Shown one piece after another: positions 22,840 to 33,442 of a stretch of DNA of 64,000 bases; positions within the stretch are counted from its first letter, which is position 1; every line of letters starts with the position of its first letter. Source of the stretch: Aricia agestis (lineage: Eukaryota; Arthropoda; Insecta; Lepidoptera; Lycaenidae); the NCBI RefSeq assembly GCF_905147365.1, contig NC_056408.1, positions 5,022,001 to 5,086,000 on the forward strand, given 5' to 3'. The position numbers and the translations under genes were made by a program. Below the pieces are notes generated by a model that was not told the origin of the DNA, did no database searches, and worked only from the letters and a program-made list of their open reading frames with translations.

Positions 22840-23053
22840 GTCCACACTGTGCCTTTTTCTGTTCGTCAAGAGCATGCGTTATAGAGCAGTCAACAGCGAA
22901 CGTGAGGCATACCCGCGACGCATGCCGTCTGACCGTATCCAAAACTTCAAAAATGACAATATTGGTGTTGCGTTCCTTGACGCATTCAATTATTGAATGC
23001 GCCAATATGAAAGTTGATGACGAAAATTGAAGATGAAATTGCACAGTGTGGAC
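22840..23053. mobile_element. MITE, TIR TGTCCACACTGTGC
   Basis: The termini tgtccacactgtgc and gcacagtgtggaca are perfect inverses, and arms continue imperfectly. Open frames inside are by chance. Confidence 0.8.
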
Positions 23054-23133
23054 ATATCTATTATGTGTCTATGTCAAATTAAATTAAAATCAATCCAGTG
23101 GTATTACAATGTCATCGCGCTACAACAACCTTC

Positions 23134-23614
23134 TCCATACTAATATTATAAATGTGAAAGTGTGTCTGGCTGTTACCTCTTCACGCCGAAACTGCTGAAC
23201 GGATTTTGCTGAAATTCGGTATAATAATAAAAATAATAATAACGATATCTATCGACGCTTCATACCACGTCAGTCTGGCCCCGTGGTAAGTACCTGAAGG
23301 ACTTGTGTTACGGCTACCAGACAACGGAAATATATTTAAGATTTTTATTATATGATACACATATTTAATACACATCCATGACCCGAGAACTTTTAAAAAC
23401 TTTTTGTTCAGTGGGCGGGACTCGAACCCGTGACCTCCGGCTTGAGCACTAACAACACGCTCAACCACTAAGCCACAGAGATCATCGTCGTCGATGGACT
23501 ATGATTATACTTTGAATCCCACGAAAGGACATAGGAAATTTTCATTCCGGAAAAATGTGCGGTTCCCGCGCGATAAATGAATTTTGGCGCAACGGAGTTG
23601 AGGGCCTCATCTAG
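23134..23614 (+). mobile_element. Helitron-like element, split by a SINE
   Basis: Starts tccatactaatattataaatg and ends ggcctcatCTAG|T. The same interior words as at 1-160 (cgaaactgctgaacggattt, tttggcgcaacggagttg) are separated by an S1 SINE. Confidence 0.75.
23221..23490 (-). mobile_element. tRNA-derived SINE (family S1) inside a Helitron-like element
   Basis: The minus strand has tctctgtggcttagtggttg (box A region) and cacgggttcgagtcccgcc (box B), then ctgaacaaaaagtt, ggacttgtgtt in inverse, and an ATT-type tail seen as aataataataa. Younger than its host element. Confidence 0.85.
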
Positions 23615-23979
23615 TAATGTCTATTAGTATAATTATTAACTTTTTACATAATATATACTACTAATATCTAACAAAAAATTATGTTACTAATATTTCCTGC
23701 ACAAACTGACAGATCGCGAAGGCTTTATCAAAACACGTCGAGTGCACTCGTTTTAATATTTATAAGGATACTTTACAAATAAAAATGTCTTAAGCAATGC
23801 CTGAGCCAGTATCAAGAGGTTTCCTTGTCTACTTTATTCTGGTAATTAATAACAGAATTAAATTTAGAAACGTATTTTTACATTTAAATAATTGCCAATT
23901 ACCCGACTTACAAGACGAAAGACATAATTTGAATCCCTTCTAAGAGGTCGCAGGTTGTTTGATAGAAATGCTTTCTTTT
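23615..23979. other. Unassigned AT-rich DNA
   Basis: Nothing recognised. Confidence 0.4.
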
Positions 23980-24041
23980 TCTTTCTTTATTAGACTCGCC
24001 AACAGCATGTTTTGCTGTTGGCGAGTCTAATAAAGAAAGAG
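23977..24041. repeat. Perfect hairpin, 26-bp arms
   Basis: tctttctttattagactcgc plus caacag, then a 9-base loop, then the exact inverse ctgttggcgagtctaataaa gaaaga. The right half resembles a retrotransposon 3' end with aataaag; two head-to-head copies could explain it. Confidence 0.9.
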
Positions 24042-24139
24042 ACATTTAAATATACTTTAACTAAAACATGCACTTATGTGTAAGCCAATTATAGACGTGT
24101 ACAGCATTCATTAAGAACAGTAGATAATATTATTTTTTA

Positions 24140-24480
24140 AATCTAATAAAAATTACAATGTAGTTTTAATTTTCGAAAACAGAAATTTGAGTTATATATT
24201 TGGTTAATTTGCGTTTTAAACTCTTACAGGAATAATTAAAAATATCTAGGTCCCTTACAGATGTGCAAGCTAGGTTGTAATCAGTAAAGATATTAGATAA
24301 GGGAGAGTATTTTAGGAAGTTTGTCTTACTTTTGGTAATTGGATAACGAGGATAATATAAATTTAAATGTCCCCTACATTTAACTTTATACAACCATTTT
24401 TTTTACTTTTATTTTGCAGTGAATAAAGTTCAATTTTATTATTTTCTAATAAAAATTAAGTGTCGCGTTTCTGCCTTGTC
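24140..24480 (-). pseudogene. C-terminal remnant of a non-LTR retrotransposon protein
   Basis: A 75-residue minus-strand frame (24166-24393) includes YPRYPITKSKTNFLKYSP, then DLDIFNYSCKSLKRKL. This pattern (R/K-rich, S-P-L-S-N, D-I-F ... F/L-K) resembles the extreme C-terminus of insect retrotransposon polyproteins, where an N-terminal-proximal reverse transcriptase would precede it. None is found upstream. Identification is by style only. Confidence 0.4.
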
Positions 24481-24740
24481 TCTTATCTTTTTAAACTAAA
24501 ACAAACTTTATATTACTGTAAGATGATTAGTATAACGTTTTCAAGTTGTTACCAAGTTTGGTTAAGACAATGCAGGGTGACCACGTGGTTGTGTAATAAG
24601 AAACAGTATCGGATGAGCATGTCGTTAGTCTGCTTGCGCCTGATCTTGCACCATGAGTGAGATAAGAGAGATAACTGGTGCTCAAACATTATAAGTGTAA
24701 GATATACAAAAAAAAGCCTACATTCACGAAGTCCATATCA

Positions 24741-24927
24741 CAGTGTTTCCCATCCTGGGGTCCGCGTGCTCCTGGGAGTCCGCGAGCATAATATATTATA
24801 TGGGCGTTGTCATCTTGAACCATACATTATCAGTTATTTTTGTTTTTATTTTATTAAGCCTTTTAAGCCATGTGCTTGAATTCCTACTTCCTAGGGTTCT
24901 GTGGCTAAACAAGGTTGGGAAACACTG
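24741..24927. mobile_element. hAT-type MITE with 8-bp target duplication
   Basis: Ends CAGTGTTTCCCATCC and, inverted, CAGTGTTTCCCAACC. Flanks ccatatca (24733-24740) and ccataaca (24928-24935) match at 7 of 8. Confidence 0.9.
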
Positions 24928-24935
24928 CCATAACA

Positions 24936-25485
24936 TATCGCTTCCACTTCCGCTACAAATTCAATTAACGCTAGTGTGTAGCCGCCCTAACTCCCGGATG
25001 GGCCATACGTTTTCATTTGGCTGTCGTATCCGAAATTTGTGTTTCGGATGCGAACCCCGCGAGGTAACATTAGAGAAATTTATTTAGTCGCAAATGTATG
25101 CGAAAACTTTGTTCGTGAAATTGTTATGAGATACATCATATTTGATATACTGATGTCAAGATGTCTGTACAATTTTGGAAAGAAAGGAATAGCTTGTGAA
25201 TAATATTATCTGCATAGGGTCAACTCATTTTGTGTACAATAATGTTAATCAACTTTAAAAAGAGAGTAGCAAATACTCTGCTCGCATTATATTAATTGTG
25301 TCCTTTTCGTAAAAGTAATATTTTTACACGTAACATGCGTTTAGCAATATTGCAAAGCAGCGAAAAGTTTATTACATAGAAACCGTACATTTTTTCCACC
25401 ATGACAACTATTACTTATATAACCTCAATTATTATAATCGCAATTTGGTCTACGTTTATCAAATTTAAATACGAACGAAGCCTGC
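24936..25485. other. Unassigned DNA
   Basis: Nothing recognised. Confidence 0.4.
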
Positions 25486-25665
25486 GGGGCTAAAATGGTC
25501 ACATTTAGCAATTCATCTCAATCAATTCAGCAAATGAATTGTCAAAACTGTCAAACTGACGAGACATGAATCGCAAGCAGAGTGACCATTTTGCGTATTA
25601 AAAATATGAATCATAATATTATGATTCATAATATGATTTTCCAATGCGACCATATTTTTAGCCCT
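25486..25665. mobile_element. MITE, TIR GGGGCTAAAATGGTC, copy 1
   Basis: Starts ggggctaaaatggtcacatt and ends cgaccatatttttagccc. Includes a palindromic catataat/attatgattcataat core. Copy 2 is at 41248-41445; the two are very similar over most of their length. Confidence 0.85.
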
Positions 25666-25986
25666 GCTGTTTTGGACTTTGTGAAAAATTTCATTACATC
25701 AAAATCAAATACATTGTTGGAAATTTACATATTATGTAAATGCATGAAACAAAGAGTGTATGAGTGAATATAAATATTGAATGAAAATGTTTAATTCATT
25801 CAATTCCAATCAATAGTTGCAGTTTAAATCTATTATGTTAATCAACAACGCTGTACAGGACAATGAAGACTTTGTATATTAATAAATTGTAACAAAAAAC
25901 TACGTGCGGTACTCGGAGACTGCCACGTAAAGTTATTGCTAGCGATGGATCCCATTACCTACAAGCTTGAAACTATCCACAAGACT
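25666..25986. other. Unassigned DNA
   Basis: Nothing recognised. Confidence 0.4.
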
Positions 25987-26192
25987 TCTTTTTTATGAAA
26001 TAAGGGGGCAAACGAGCAAACGGGTCACCTGATGGAAAGCAATTTCCGTCGCCCATGGACACTCGCAGCATCAGAAGAGCTGCAGGTGCGTTGCCGGCCT
26101 TTTAATAGGGAATAGGGTAATAGGGGAGGGTAGGGATGGGAAGGGAAGGGAATAGGGGAGGGTAGGGATGGGAATAGGGTAGGGGATTGGGC
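25987..26192 (-). mobile_element. GC-rich A-tailed retroposon, copy 5, 5'-truncated
   Basis: T run then atgaaataagggggc; stops after aggggattgggc, lacking the ACGTGGG half. 5' truncation is typical of reverse-transcribed insertions. Confidence 0.85.
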
Positions 26193-26717
26193 ATTTAAAC
26201 CCAAACAAAAAAAATACGTGCCCGATCACACTATTTTACTGTAGGTACATTGAATTATAAATAGTTGTTTCATATTTCAAAATCGCTTTGTAACATGAAA
26301 ATGTATCACCGCATTCTCTACATTGATTAAATAATTGTAACGTGTGTGAATCAATGATATTCTACTTATACAGATCTGTTACGTTCATACTATTTTCCGG
26401 CTTAAATCTCTTCCGAACAGCATTGACAAATTTGACAGATAAGTGAAACAAAAGATACGAAATGCCATTTACATAAAAGAGACAGACTAAATAAAAGACG
26501 ACCCAATTGGGTCGTATTTGAAGCTTCACAGCGCGCGCGGTAGTTACATATCTGCTTTGAGTTTTTTATCATTATATCATTGGTGTGAATTAATACATTT
26601 CTATACAGATTACTGAATGATTAATTGTGTTTCAAACACACTCTCTATTCTATATTGTCATCAATTATTACGAGCTCGATTCTAGTTTCGAATATGAGCA
26701 ATAGAATATTATATTAA
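26193..26717. other. Unassigned AT-rich DNA
   Basis: Nothing recognised. Confidence 0.4.
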
Positions 26718-26903
26718 GTGTCTAAACACACTAGACCGAAAATACGCTGCCGAAGTTCGGCACGATTACGTCAGAAATGCGCTACGCATATAATATAACG
26801 CGACGTGATTTCGGCATGGTGTGTCATCAGTAATTTAAAATACATTGCAGGCGTAATCATGATAAACTTTGGCCGCGTATTTTCGGCTTAGTGTGTTTAG
26901 ACA
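26718..26903. mobile_element. MITE family T (GTGTCTAAACACAC), copy 1
   Basis: Ends gtgtctaaacacactagacc and ggcttagtgtgtttagaca. The interior shares catggtgtgtcatc and aatttaaaatacattgcagg with copies at 51364-51551, 52559-52920, 52628-52806 and 58546-58728. Confidence 0.85.
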
Positions 26904-27042
26904 ATAACACTTAAATATTAATTAATATGGAAATTAAAGCCTAGTCCTAGAGGTTAGGTCACACACTACTTAGTCAAATGTTCTGGAATAACTGTTACCA
27001 GCAGTATTTCAAGACCTGCAAACCTTTAAGAAGAGAGCTTAT

Positions 27043-27149
27043 TCTTCTTGAAAGGCCAGCCTGCAACTCTTCTGATGTTGCGAGTGTCCATTAGTTGTTT
27101 TTCATCAGGTGAGCCTTTTGTACGTTTGCCCCAAAATTTTATAAAAAAA
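27043..27149 (+). mobile_element. GC-rich A-tailed retroposon, old 3' fragment
   Basis: Diverged aaaggccagcctgcaactct ... catcaggtgagcc ... tttataaaaaaat. The most diverged of the ten copies. Confidence 0.7.
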
Positions 27150-27559
27150 TCGTAAATATAACAATTTTATGTTTATATTATTATAAGTTGATTTGTTTCT
27201 GATTAAATTTGATTCAAATGTTTTGTTTATGTGTTTTCAATTCACCACTATTTTGAGACATCAAAAAACGCATGAACCTATGTGGTTTTCTAAGCACTGT
27301 AAGCCTGTGCATAGATACTAGATCTTATTAGTTAGTAAATGATCTTCAATCAATCACAAGAAAAAAATTGCTTAATTTATTTCAATTAATAACATTGGCG
27401 TTCTATTTCAATTATTTTCATCACCGAAATATTATTTTTAGTACCCAGTGTCCACTAAATAATCTTAGAGCTTTTAAGGGGTCTTGTAATTTCTGACTCG
27501 ACGCCGGATAAAAATAGAGTAGTGATTAAATATACTCGTGTTTTCAAGAAAATATGGAT
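27150..27559. other. Unassigned AT-rich DNA
   Basis: Nothing recognised, though the 5' end of the following retroposon may extend leftward into it. Confidence 0.4.
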
Positions 27560-28442
27560 TTGACTATAAAGGTGACTTTCCGATCTTTGTCGGAAGGGAC
27601 CACGACCGACAAGAATTGAAATAAAACTTTATGATAAAGGTTGTAAGTTTCATTCTCTACCGACATTGGTACTAGACCCATGTCGCCACTGCTTAGTAGT
27701 GGCGCAGAGCAAAATGGAACCTATGACCTAGGCATTAAGTGCTGCCCCCGCCCACCTTCCCCTCCCGGTTGCGCCGACGCGACGCCGAGTCCACAGGCGA
27801 TCCAGCAAAACTTTGCGACTGTTGTTGGTCACCCCGCACCTCCCCCGCGGGCGAAAACTAATGGGGAGAATGAGAGCCGCAAGGCTCCGGAGAGTCACAA
27901 GACTAAGGAGAGCCGCAAGGCTACGAAGAGCCGCAAGGTGGAGTCTTCTCGGCCTGGCAAGGACGAGAGCAGGTGCGATGAGGAGGGCTTCATTCTGGTG
28001 GAGAGGAGGAAGAAGAAGCCCGCCGCCCGCAACCATCGCAGCACCGCACCATATGTACCTGAGCTGCGTCTGCGGAGCGAGGTCCCCGCGACGCCTCTGT
28101 ACATATACCGCCTGCACTGGTCCATGAAGGTCAAGGATATCGTGGACTACATCCAGAAGTAGACGACACTGCGCCTGAGGGTCGAGCTTCTGCAGTCTCG
28201 CCACAAGGTTAACTTTAGCTCCTTTGTAGTGAGAGTACCGACAAGTCTTCTGTCGACTTTCGAGGCGCCGGAGTTCTGGCCGATCGATATTATGGTCTAC
28301 CGGAGGTTCCGGGGGAGACTCCGGAACGAAGCGAGTCACGTTAGTTTTAAGGTATTTGTTATTTAATTAATATGTATGTTAGATTTAAGTTATTTGTTAT
28401 ATGGGCCTCTGATGCCCGAAATAAATGATTTGATTTGATTTA
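27560..28442 (+). mobile_element. Retroposon carrying only a gag-like ORF
   Basis: The GC-rich coding part (27680-28366) is followed by a short AT-rich 3' region with aataaa at 28420 and a tail of ttgat/tttgattt repeats, the kind of simple tail left by CR1- or jockey-type retrotransposons. The 5' end is not defined; ggtgactttccgatctttg at 27569 is shared, inverted, with 51672-51690. Confidence 0.65.
27680..28366 (+). pseudogene. ORF1 (gag-like) protein of a retroelement, one in-frame TAG
   Basis: Frame of 228 codons ending TAA (28364-28366), interrupted once by TAG at 28160-28162 (after DYIQK). N-terminal part: proline-rich, then Lys/Arg/Glu/Ser repeats around residues 57-100 (likely disordered, basic, RNA-binding). 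C-terminal part: FILVERRKKK, TPLYIYRLHW, VKDIVDYIQK, and after the stop LLQSRHKVNFSSFVVRVP, EFWP, VYRRFRGRL. This C-terminal pattern recurs in gag-like ORF1 proteins of insect non-LTR elements, recalled from family style rather than a search. No reverse transcriptase follows. A single nonsense mutation in an otherwise open frame means it decayed recently. Confidence 0.6.
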
Positions 28443-28846
28443 TTTGCATTTTATCAATCGTGGTCGCTAGCTGCATTGATCGGAACGGTACCTTTACACG
28501 ATTTTCTGCTAAGCTGGACTGAGCAATTATATTGTGTAAAAATTCTCATAACTTAAGTTTGATTTTTAATTGGACAATTTTGTGATAAAAATTAAGTCAG
28601 TAAAGTTCTTTTTACATGAAATTGTTCATTCTTTCTAAGCTTAAGACTAGTAAATCCAGCCTAAAGTTTGTGCGCGGCGACGAGAACGCGTAGTTTGGCC
28701 TCTTTTGCAAGGAATTGCAAGTACATACCGATTTATTTAAATAGCTAATGATCTCACGGCGTTGCCTCCAAACCATACTTTTTATAAATCGAGCTTTAAA
28801 GTAAGGTATTTTAACGTAAAATTATTGATTTTCTTAGACTTGACTT
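28443..28846. other. Unassigned DNA
   Basis: Nothing recognised. Confidence 0.4.
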
Positions 28847-29129
28847 GACGACCTCTGTGGCTCAGTTAGTGGCGCGTTGGTAGCGCAAGCCGGGGGTCGC
28901 GGGTTCGAATCCCGCAGACGGAACAAAAAGTTTTCAAAGTTCCTGGGTCATGGATGTGTATTAAATATGTGTACCATATAATAAAAATCTTAAATATATG
29001 TATAGTATAAAGTATCAAATATATTTCCGTTGTCTGATACCTGTAACACAAGTCCTTCAGGTTCTTAGCACTGGGCCAGACTGACGTGATGTGAAGCATC
29101 CATAGATATTATTATTATTATTATTATTA
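28847..29129 (+). mobile_element. tRNA-derived SINE (family S1), complete
   Basis: tRNA-like head: ctctgtggctcagttagtgg (A box) and gcgggttcgaatcccgcaga (B box), then ggaacaaaaagttttc, a body with gtcatggatgtgtattaaat, gtaacacaagtccttcagg and gccagactgacgtgatgtga, ending (ATT)n. The head lacks a foldable acceptor stem, so it is not a tRNA gene. Confidence 0.9.
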
Positions 29130-29212
29130 CTATACTTACAATATATAGTGAGTACTGAGTACTATATATTGATGAAACTTAATGATGTTTTGCAGAACAG
29201 CCAAAGTTTTCG

Positions 29213-29471
29213 TTTTTTTAAATGAAATAAGGGGGCAAACGAGCAAACGGATCACCTGATGGAAAGCAACTTCCGTCGCCCATGGACACTCGCAGCATCA
29301 GAAAGAGCTGCAGGTGCGTTGCCGGCCTTTTAAGAGGGAATAGGGTAATAGGGGAGGGTAGGGAAGGAAATAGGGGAGGGTAGGGAAGGGCAAAGGATAG
29401 GGGATTGGGCCTCCGGTAAACTCACTCACTCGGCGAAAGCGCTGTCGTGCCGAAGCATGGCTCTCCCACGT
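29213..29471 (-). mobile_element. GC-rich A-tailed retroposon, copy 6, internal deletion
   Basis: T run, atgaaataagg ... ctctcccacgt. About 60 bp around the cgagccggcccattcg segment are missing. Confidence 0.85.
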
Positions 29472-29755
29472 CAACCCGTTGAGATAAATTAACCTTTACT
29501 ACCTGCACAATAAAGTTTAATACAACGTATTTTAGCCGTGGCTAGTGAATAATAAATAGTCATAAATCGGGTATGAACACTCAATAAATCTAAACCGTTC
29601 GGGCCAGGTTAACCGCGGATGGACGGATGGATATTTAAACCGCACATATAAAATACACGTGGTGCATTCACCACCATCTGGTGAGTTAAAACGGAAACCA
29701 CTTTATTTTCAACAATACATATTATAAAATTATGTTTATATCGTTAGATTTAAAT

Positions 29756-30002
29756 ATTATGTGTATTATAATATAATAAAAATCTTAAATATATGTAAGT
29801 ACAGTATAAAAGTATTAAATATTTCCGTACCCGTAACACAAGTCCTTCAGTAGCTCTACCATAGTTTAAAGCTATAGTTTTTGTTGATACTCGATACCGA
29901 CTACGTAAAAACTATAGCTTTAAACTCATGGTAGAGCTACATGTACCTACTTAGCACGGGGCCAGACTAACGTGGTGTGAAGCGTCCATAGATATTATTA
30001 TA
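29756..30002 (+). mobile_element. SINE S1, 3' half, split by a hairpin element
   Basis: Begins in the body (ataataaaaatcttaaatat), reads gtaacacaagtccttcag, is interrupted, then resumes at tacttagcacggggccagac and ends at tccatagatattatt. Confidence 0.8.
29851..29939. mobile_element. Small hairpin insertion inside the SINE
   Basis: tagctctacca...aaagctatagttttt and its inverse form about 30-bp arms around a 25-base loop. It breaks the SINE between ccttcag and tacttagc, so it is a mobile or templated insertion younger than the SINE. Confidence 0.8.
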
Positions 30003-30229
30003 AGATAAAAATGTGGTTGACTCCGTTTCTCAAATCAGGGTATAAAGAAACCCAATTATCCGGCCCTCAGCTTCACGGTTTGCGATTATCCAGACTAACA
30101 TGAGAAAAAATATATCTGAATTTTTTTGAATAAACATTGATATTCCATTTAATACCCACATTAATTTAATACCCACACCCACACAATTACGTTATATTTA
30201 ATACCCACACTATGTTATATTGTATTGTA

Positions 30230-30308
30230 CACGAAAAAAAAAGCATGTTCGATGCATGTTATATGATGCATGCATATTATATTATGCATTAAACACGCTT
30301 TTTTCGTG
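30230..30308. repeat. Hairpin with A-run arms
   Basis: cacgaaaaaaaaagc and gcttttttcgtg enclose nested gatgcatg palindromes. The rest of 30003-30433 shows tandem ttaatacccaca words only. Confidence 0.75.
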
Positions 30309-30433
30309 CATTTCTTTCATGCATGTTCTTAGTCAAATGGTAGTCTACAGATTCGATACCGAAGTAAGAAATTAAAATTATTTAACATTTGACATAACGC
30401 ATCGCAGCGTTTTAAAAAACACACTGGAGGATA

Positions 30434-30588
30434 AGCCAGGATCTTTTCTTTATCGCTTCTTTATAGAATCGCCGGTCAAAATGTATGGAATTGACATTAG
30501 GCGAGTCGAACGCCAACGTCATAATATTGACGAACGCTTACGTCAATAATTCTAAAATATATAAAGCTATAAAGAAAAGATCTTGGCT
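30434..30588. mobile_element. MITE, TIR AGCCAGGATCTTTTCTTTAT
   Basis: The left end agccaggatcttttctttat is inverse of ataaagaaaagatcttggct on the right. The interior has tcgaacgccaacgtcaat-like direct and inverse words. Confidence 0.8.
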
Positions 30589-30950
30589 AAAGGGCCGGTA
30601 GTATAGTATGGCTATAATCCTACCAATTTAAATGACACCCTTTAACCAATCATAAATTCGTAGATACAATGCCACACTTTTTGCGGACTTTCAATTTATT
30701 GTTTACATTAAGATAAAACTGAATTTGAACAGAGTTACTCCTTTTTTGTTCCCAAAAGATTACTAATAGTAATAGCTATTGCAAGTACAACGAAAAAAGG
30801 ACCTTCAGTAATACACTTTAAGGGTTAGAGTTAAAAAACTAAATATTTAAAAGAATTCATCTTATTATTCATTCTGGTGGTAGTGCCGACGACGATTTCA
30901 TTACCTTCAGGACATTTAAATAGATTGGTTTCGAATTATCTTTGTCTTAG
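30589..30950. other. Unassigned DNA
   Basis: Nothing recognised. Confidence 0.4.
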
Positions 30951-31408
30951 ATACAGGTTGTAACAAAAGTATTTTTTGTGATTTGTATGTCAACTCATGA
31001 GCCTGCCCAGACATAATTTAAAAAAAAAATGTTAGGCATACATTACACGCTCATGCAAGCGACAGTCAATTCCGTCAATCATGAATTATGTTTGACTGAT
31101 GGTGACTGATGGACTGACGAATAGTATAAGACGGTCACTCAATTTTCTTCAGTTTTATGTCAGTCAAAGCCAAAATTTTCAAACGTATACGTTTCTAATT
31201 TTTTTTCTATTTTGTCAGATGTGACGCTCACTCAAAATTCGTGACTGATGGTTGCATGGAGCAAAAATCAAGATATCCAGATTTTTGTCAATCAACTTCA
31301 TGCAACCGTCTGTCACGCTCTTACACGGTAGGTTATCCATCAGTTACAGCCATGACCGTGGTAAAACTGACAGCAAAATCTACCGTGTAATGGATGCTTA
31401 CAACCTGT
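30951..31408. mobile_element. Nested MITEs: family A-like shell with another MITE inside
   Basis: Outer ends caggttgtaacaaaag and cttacaacctg are inverted, and gtgatttgtatg inside matches family A. From about 31033 to 31402 a second inverted pair (aggcatacattacacg and ccgtgtaatggatgctt) encloses many catcagtca/tgactgatgg words and an inner hairpin (ttacacggtag ... ctaccgtgtaa, 31320-31391). Confidence 0.55.
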
Positions 31409-31440
31409 AGCATTCACTGTTAAAGTAACAGTGAACTTTA

Positions 31441-31550
31441 CAGGGTGTAACAAAACTAAGTGATATTAGGGTGTGTATGTGTGCCTTATATTACAGGTTT
31501 CACTGTCAAAGTGGCAGCGCTGAAAGAGCAACTTTTTCTAGAATGTTAGG
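31441..31550 (+). mobile_element. Long-TIR MITE family A, half copy
   Basis: cagggtgtaacaaaactaag ... caaagtggcagcgctgaaag; the second arm is absent. Confidence 0.75.
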
Positions 31551-32345
31551 TACCATACATATTATGTTATAACGTTTTACTTTTAATTATCACAGTGAAA
31601 TTACTAATTATCTCTGAAAGGATGCATGGCTGTTCAATATTTACAAATCGTACGAATTATATAACGAGTTCGTTAAATTTCACGTTAAAATCGTTTTAAG
31701 CATCTAAAATAGATTTCAATAGAGAATACTCTGTATATGATATCAAAAAGTGAATGCGTAACGTGAATATATTTTTAATAAATCAAATTCATACGTGGAA
31801 TCACACTCCAATAACCTTTTACAAAAGAATAAACATTGCTGTGAAAAATAATCTTGTATACCAAACAATTTTGAATTACTCAGCTATTTGAGGTTTTCCT
31901 GGAATTAATTATATTAAAAATGCTATGAATTTAAGGAAGTTTTAGGTTTCCGTACTGAAAAAGTAAAAACACATCACGGCGATGGAAAAAGAGATGGGCA
32001 AATTGTTTAATAGTAGCTAAAAGCCGAGCTTTGTGAGGGCTCGCATCGTCACACCTTGACTGACTGATGATGACACATCTACATATAAAAAAAAACTTAA
32101 CTGACTCATGATAACATGTCTACATATAAATTAAAAATTACTATGTTAAAGCACGAATCAATAGGCGTGATAGTTTTTCCGTAAAGTGTACCACAAAATG
32201 TAAAGATTGTGGGATATACTAGGGCTCGCTTCGCTCACCCTGATTTATTAAATCCGGGCATTTCCCTTTCTGTATAGAACAGTTAGCTGTTGCACACGAC
32301 TTTATCAAAGTTGTAGTACAGTTTTTGTCGATACCTTTACAGTTT
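31551..32345. other. Unassigned DNA
   Basis: Scraps near 31990-32240 (agctaaaagccgagctttgt, gggctcgcttcgctcaccc) look like decayed Helitron-type interiors. Nothing firm. Confidence 0.35.
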
Positions 32346-32602
32346 TAGGGTTCCGTACCCAAAGGGTAAGAACGGGACCCTATTACTAAGACTTCGATGT
32401 ATGTCCGTATGTCCGTCTGTCTGTCTCCAGACTGTAACTCAGGAACCGCTGTAGCTTGATTTCTAAAATTTTCACAGATTGTGTATATCTGTTGCCGCTA
32501 TAACAACAAATACTAAAAACAAAATAAAGGAAATAATTAGGCTCCCATACAAAAACCACAATTTTTAGCCTATTTTTGCTCTATAGTGCTACGGAACCCT
32601 TT
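32346..32602 (+). mobile_element. AGGGTTCCGTACCC repeat, copy 2 (left part)
   Basis: Starts agggttccgtacccaaaggg and reaches ttgctctatagtgctacgga. Its right end appears at 33300-33372 after a 700-bp interruption. Confidence 0.75.
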
Positions 32603-33299
32603 TATTGTAGACCCTCGAATAGTTTTTGTAGACACCTGTACATTGTACAACTTATGTAGACAACTTTTCAGTTTTCGTAAACACCCGTTCATGTTTTATT
32701 TTTACCTAAGCAGTTATTAAAGGCTCAATTTACACGGGTGCGGAATGGAAGCATCAATTTCGCCTCATGACGCAGGAATTTTCCAGCGAATTCCCGCGTC
32801 ATGAGCCGAAATTGACATCTCATTGTTTAGTCTGTATCTTTTACTTGACTAGTTCGCGTCACTTCCTTTAGATTCCACAGACAGTGGACAAAATTCTCGA
32901 GAATTCACCGGTGTGAATTCTCGAGAATTCTGCTGAAGCACTCGTCCAATTTTTTGACTCGTATTTAATTTGTATGTTATACTGTTAATCTCGTCCACTA
33001 GCCGCAATGTACTGCGGCCTGGGCGACTCCGCATTGGCATCATCGGACCTTCTCACTACACTCGAGTCAGCAAGCAGAGCACATCTCTCCTGGTCAGCAC
33101 GTAGCATCGGCCCCGCACGGCAGCTATCTGACTCACTGGATCCCGTACAGCTGCAGCTTCAAAGTTCCGACTCACTGGGACTCACTGCAACAGTTCCAAC
33201 TCACTGGAACTCTCTGGCACTGGCGACTCAAACGACAAGACTTCAAGATTCGAACTCCAGTCTTCGGGAGAGGGGGGTTTGTAAAACACAACTTTGACG
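32603..33299. other. Unclassified 700-bp insertion with palindromes and a GC-rich ORF-like stretch
   Basis: Contains a hairpin (32746-32822: caatttcgcctcatgacgca and inverse), a palindrome (32890-32930: aattctcgagaattcac, cggt, exact inverse) and a GC-rich stretch (33007-33297) with repeated gactcactgg words ending gagaggggggtttgta. It is flanked by similar 30-bp words (tatttttgctctatagtgct and tatttttcctctataacggt). The open frame in the GC-rich part has no recognisable product. Confidence 0.45.
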
Positions 33300-33372
33300 T
33301 ATTTTTCCTCTATAACGGTATGGACTATGGAGCCCTTTGTGCGCGAGTCCCACACGCACTTGGCCGATTTTT
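33300..33372 (+). mobile_element. AGGGTTCCGTACCC repeat, copy 2 (right end)
   Basis: ctctataacggtatgg ... gcgcgagtcccacacgcact; matches the 3' end of copy 1. Confidence 0.65.
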
Positions 33373-33442
33373 ATTATATTACAATAATTTCTAATAGAGA
33401 TTTCTTAAATTTGCTTTTATATAAAGTAGTCCATACCAGCTA

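Noticed and set aside
27728..28339. 203-codon minus-strand frame
   Set aside because: Antisense shadow of the gag-like ORF, and arginine/leucine-rich as expected from the complement of a GC-rich gene.
28851..28922. Possible tRNA gene
   Set aside because: A and B boxes are present but no cloverleaf with paired acceptor stem can be drawn, and the sequence continues into a shared SINE body.
33007..33297. 96-codon frame rich in Ser, Leu, Thr
   Set aside because: No family resemblance; arises from repeated gactcactgg words in an unclassified insertion.
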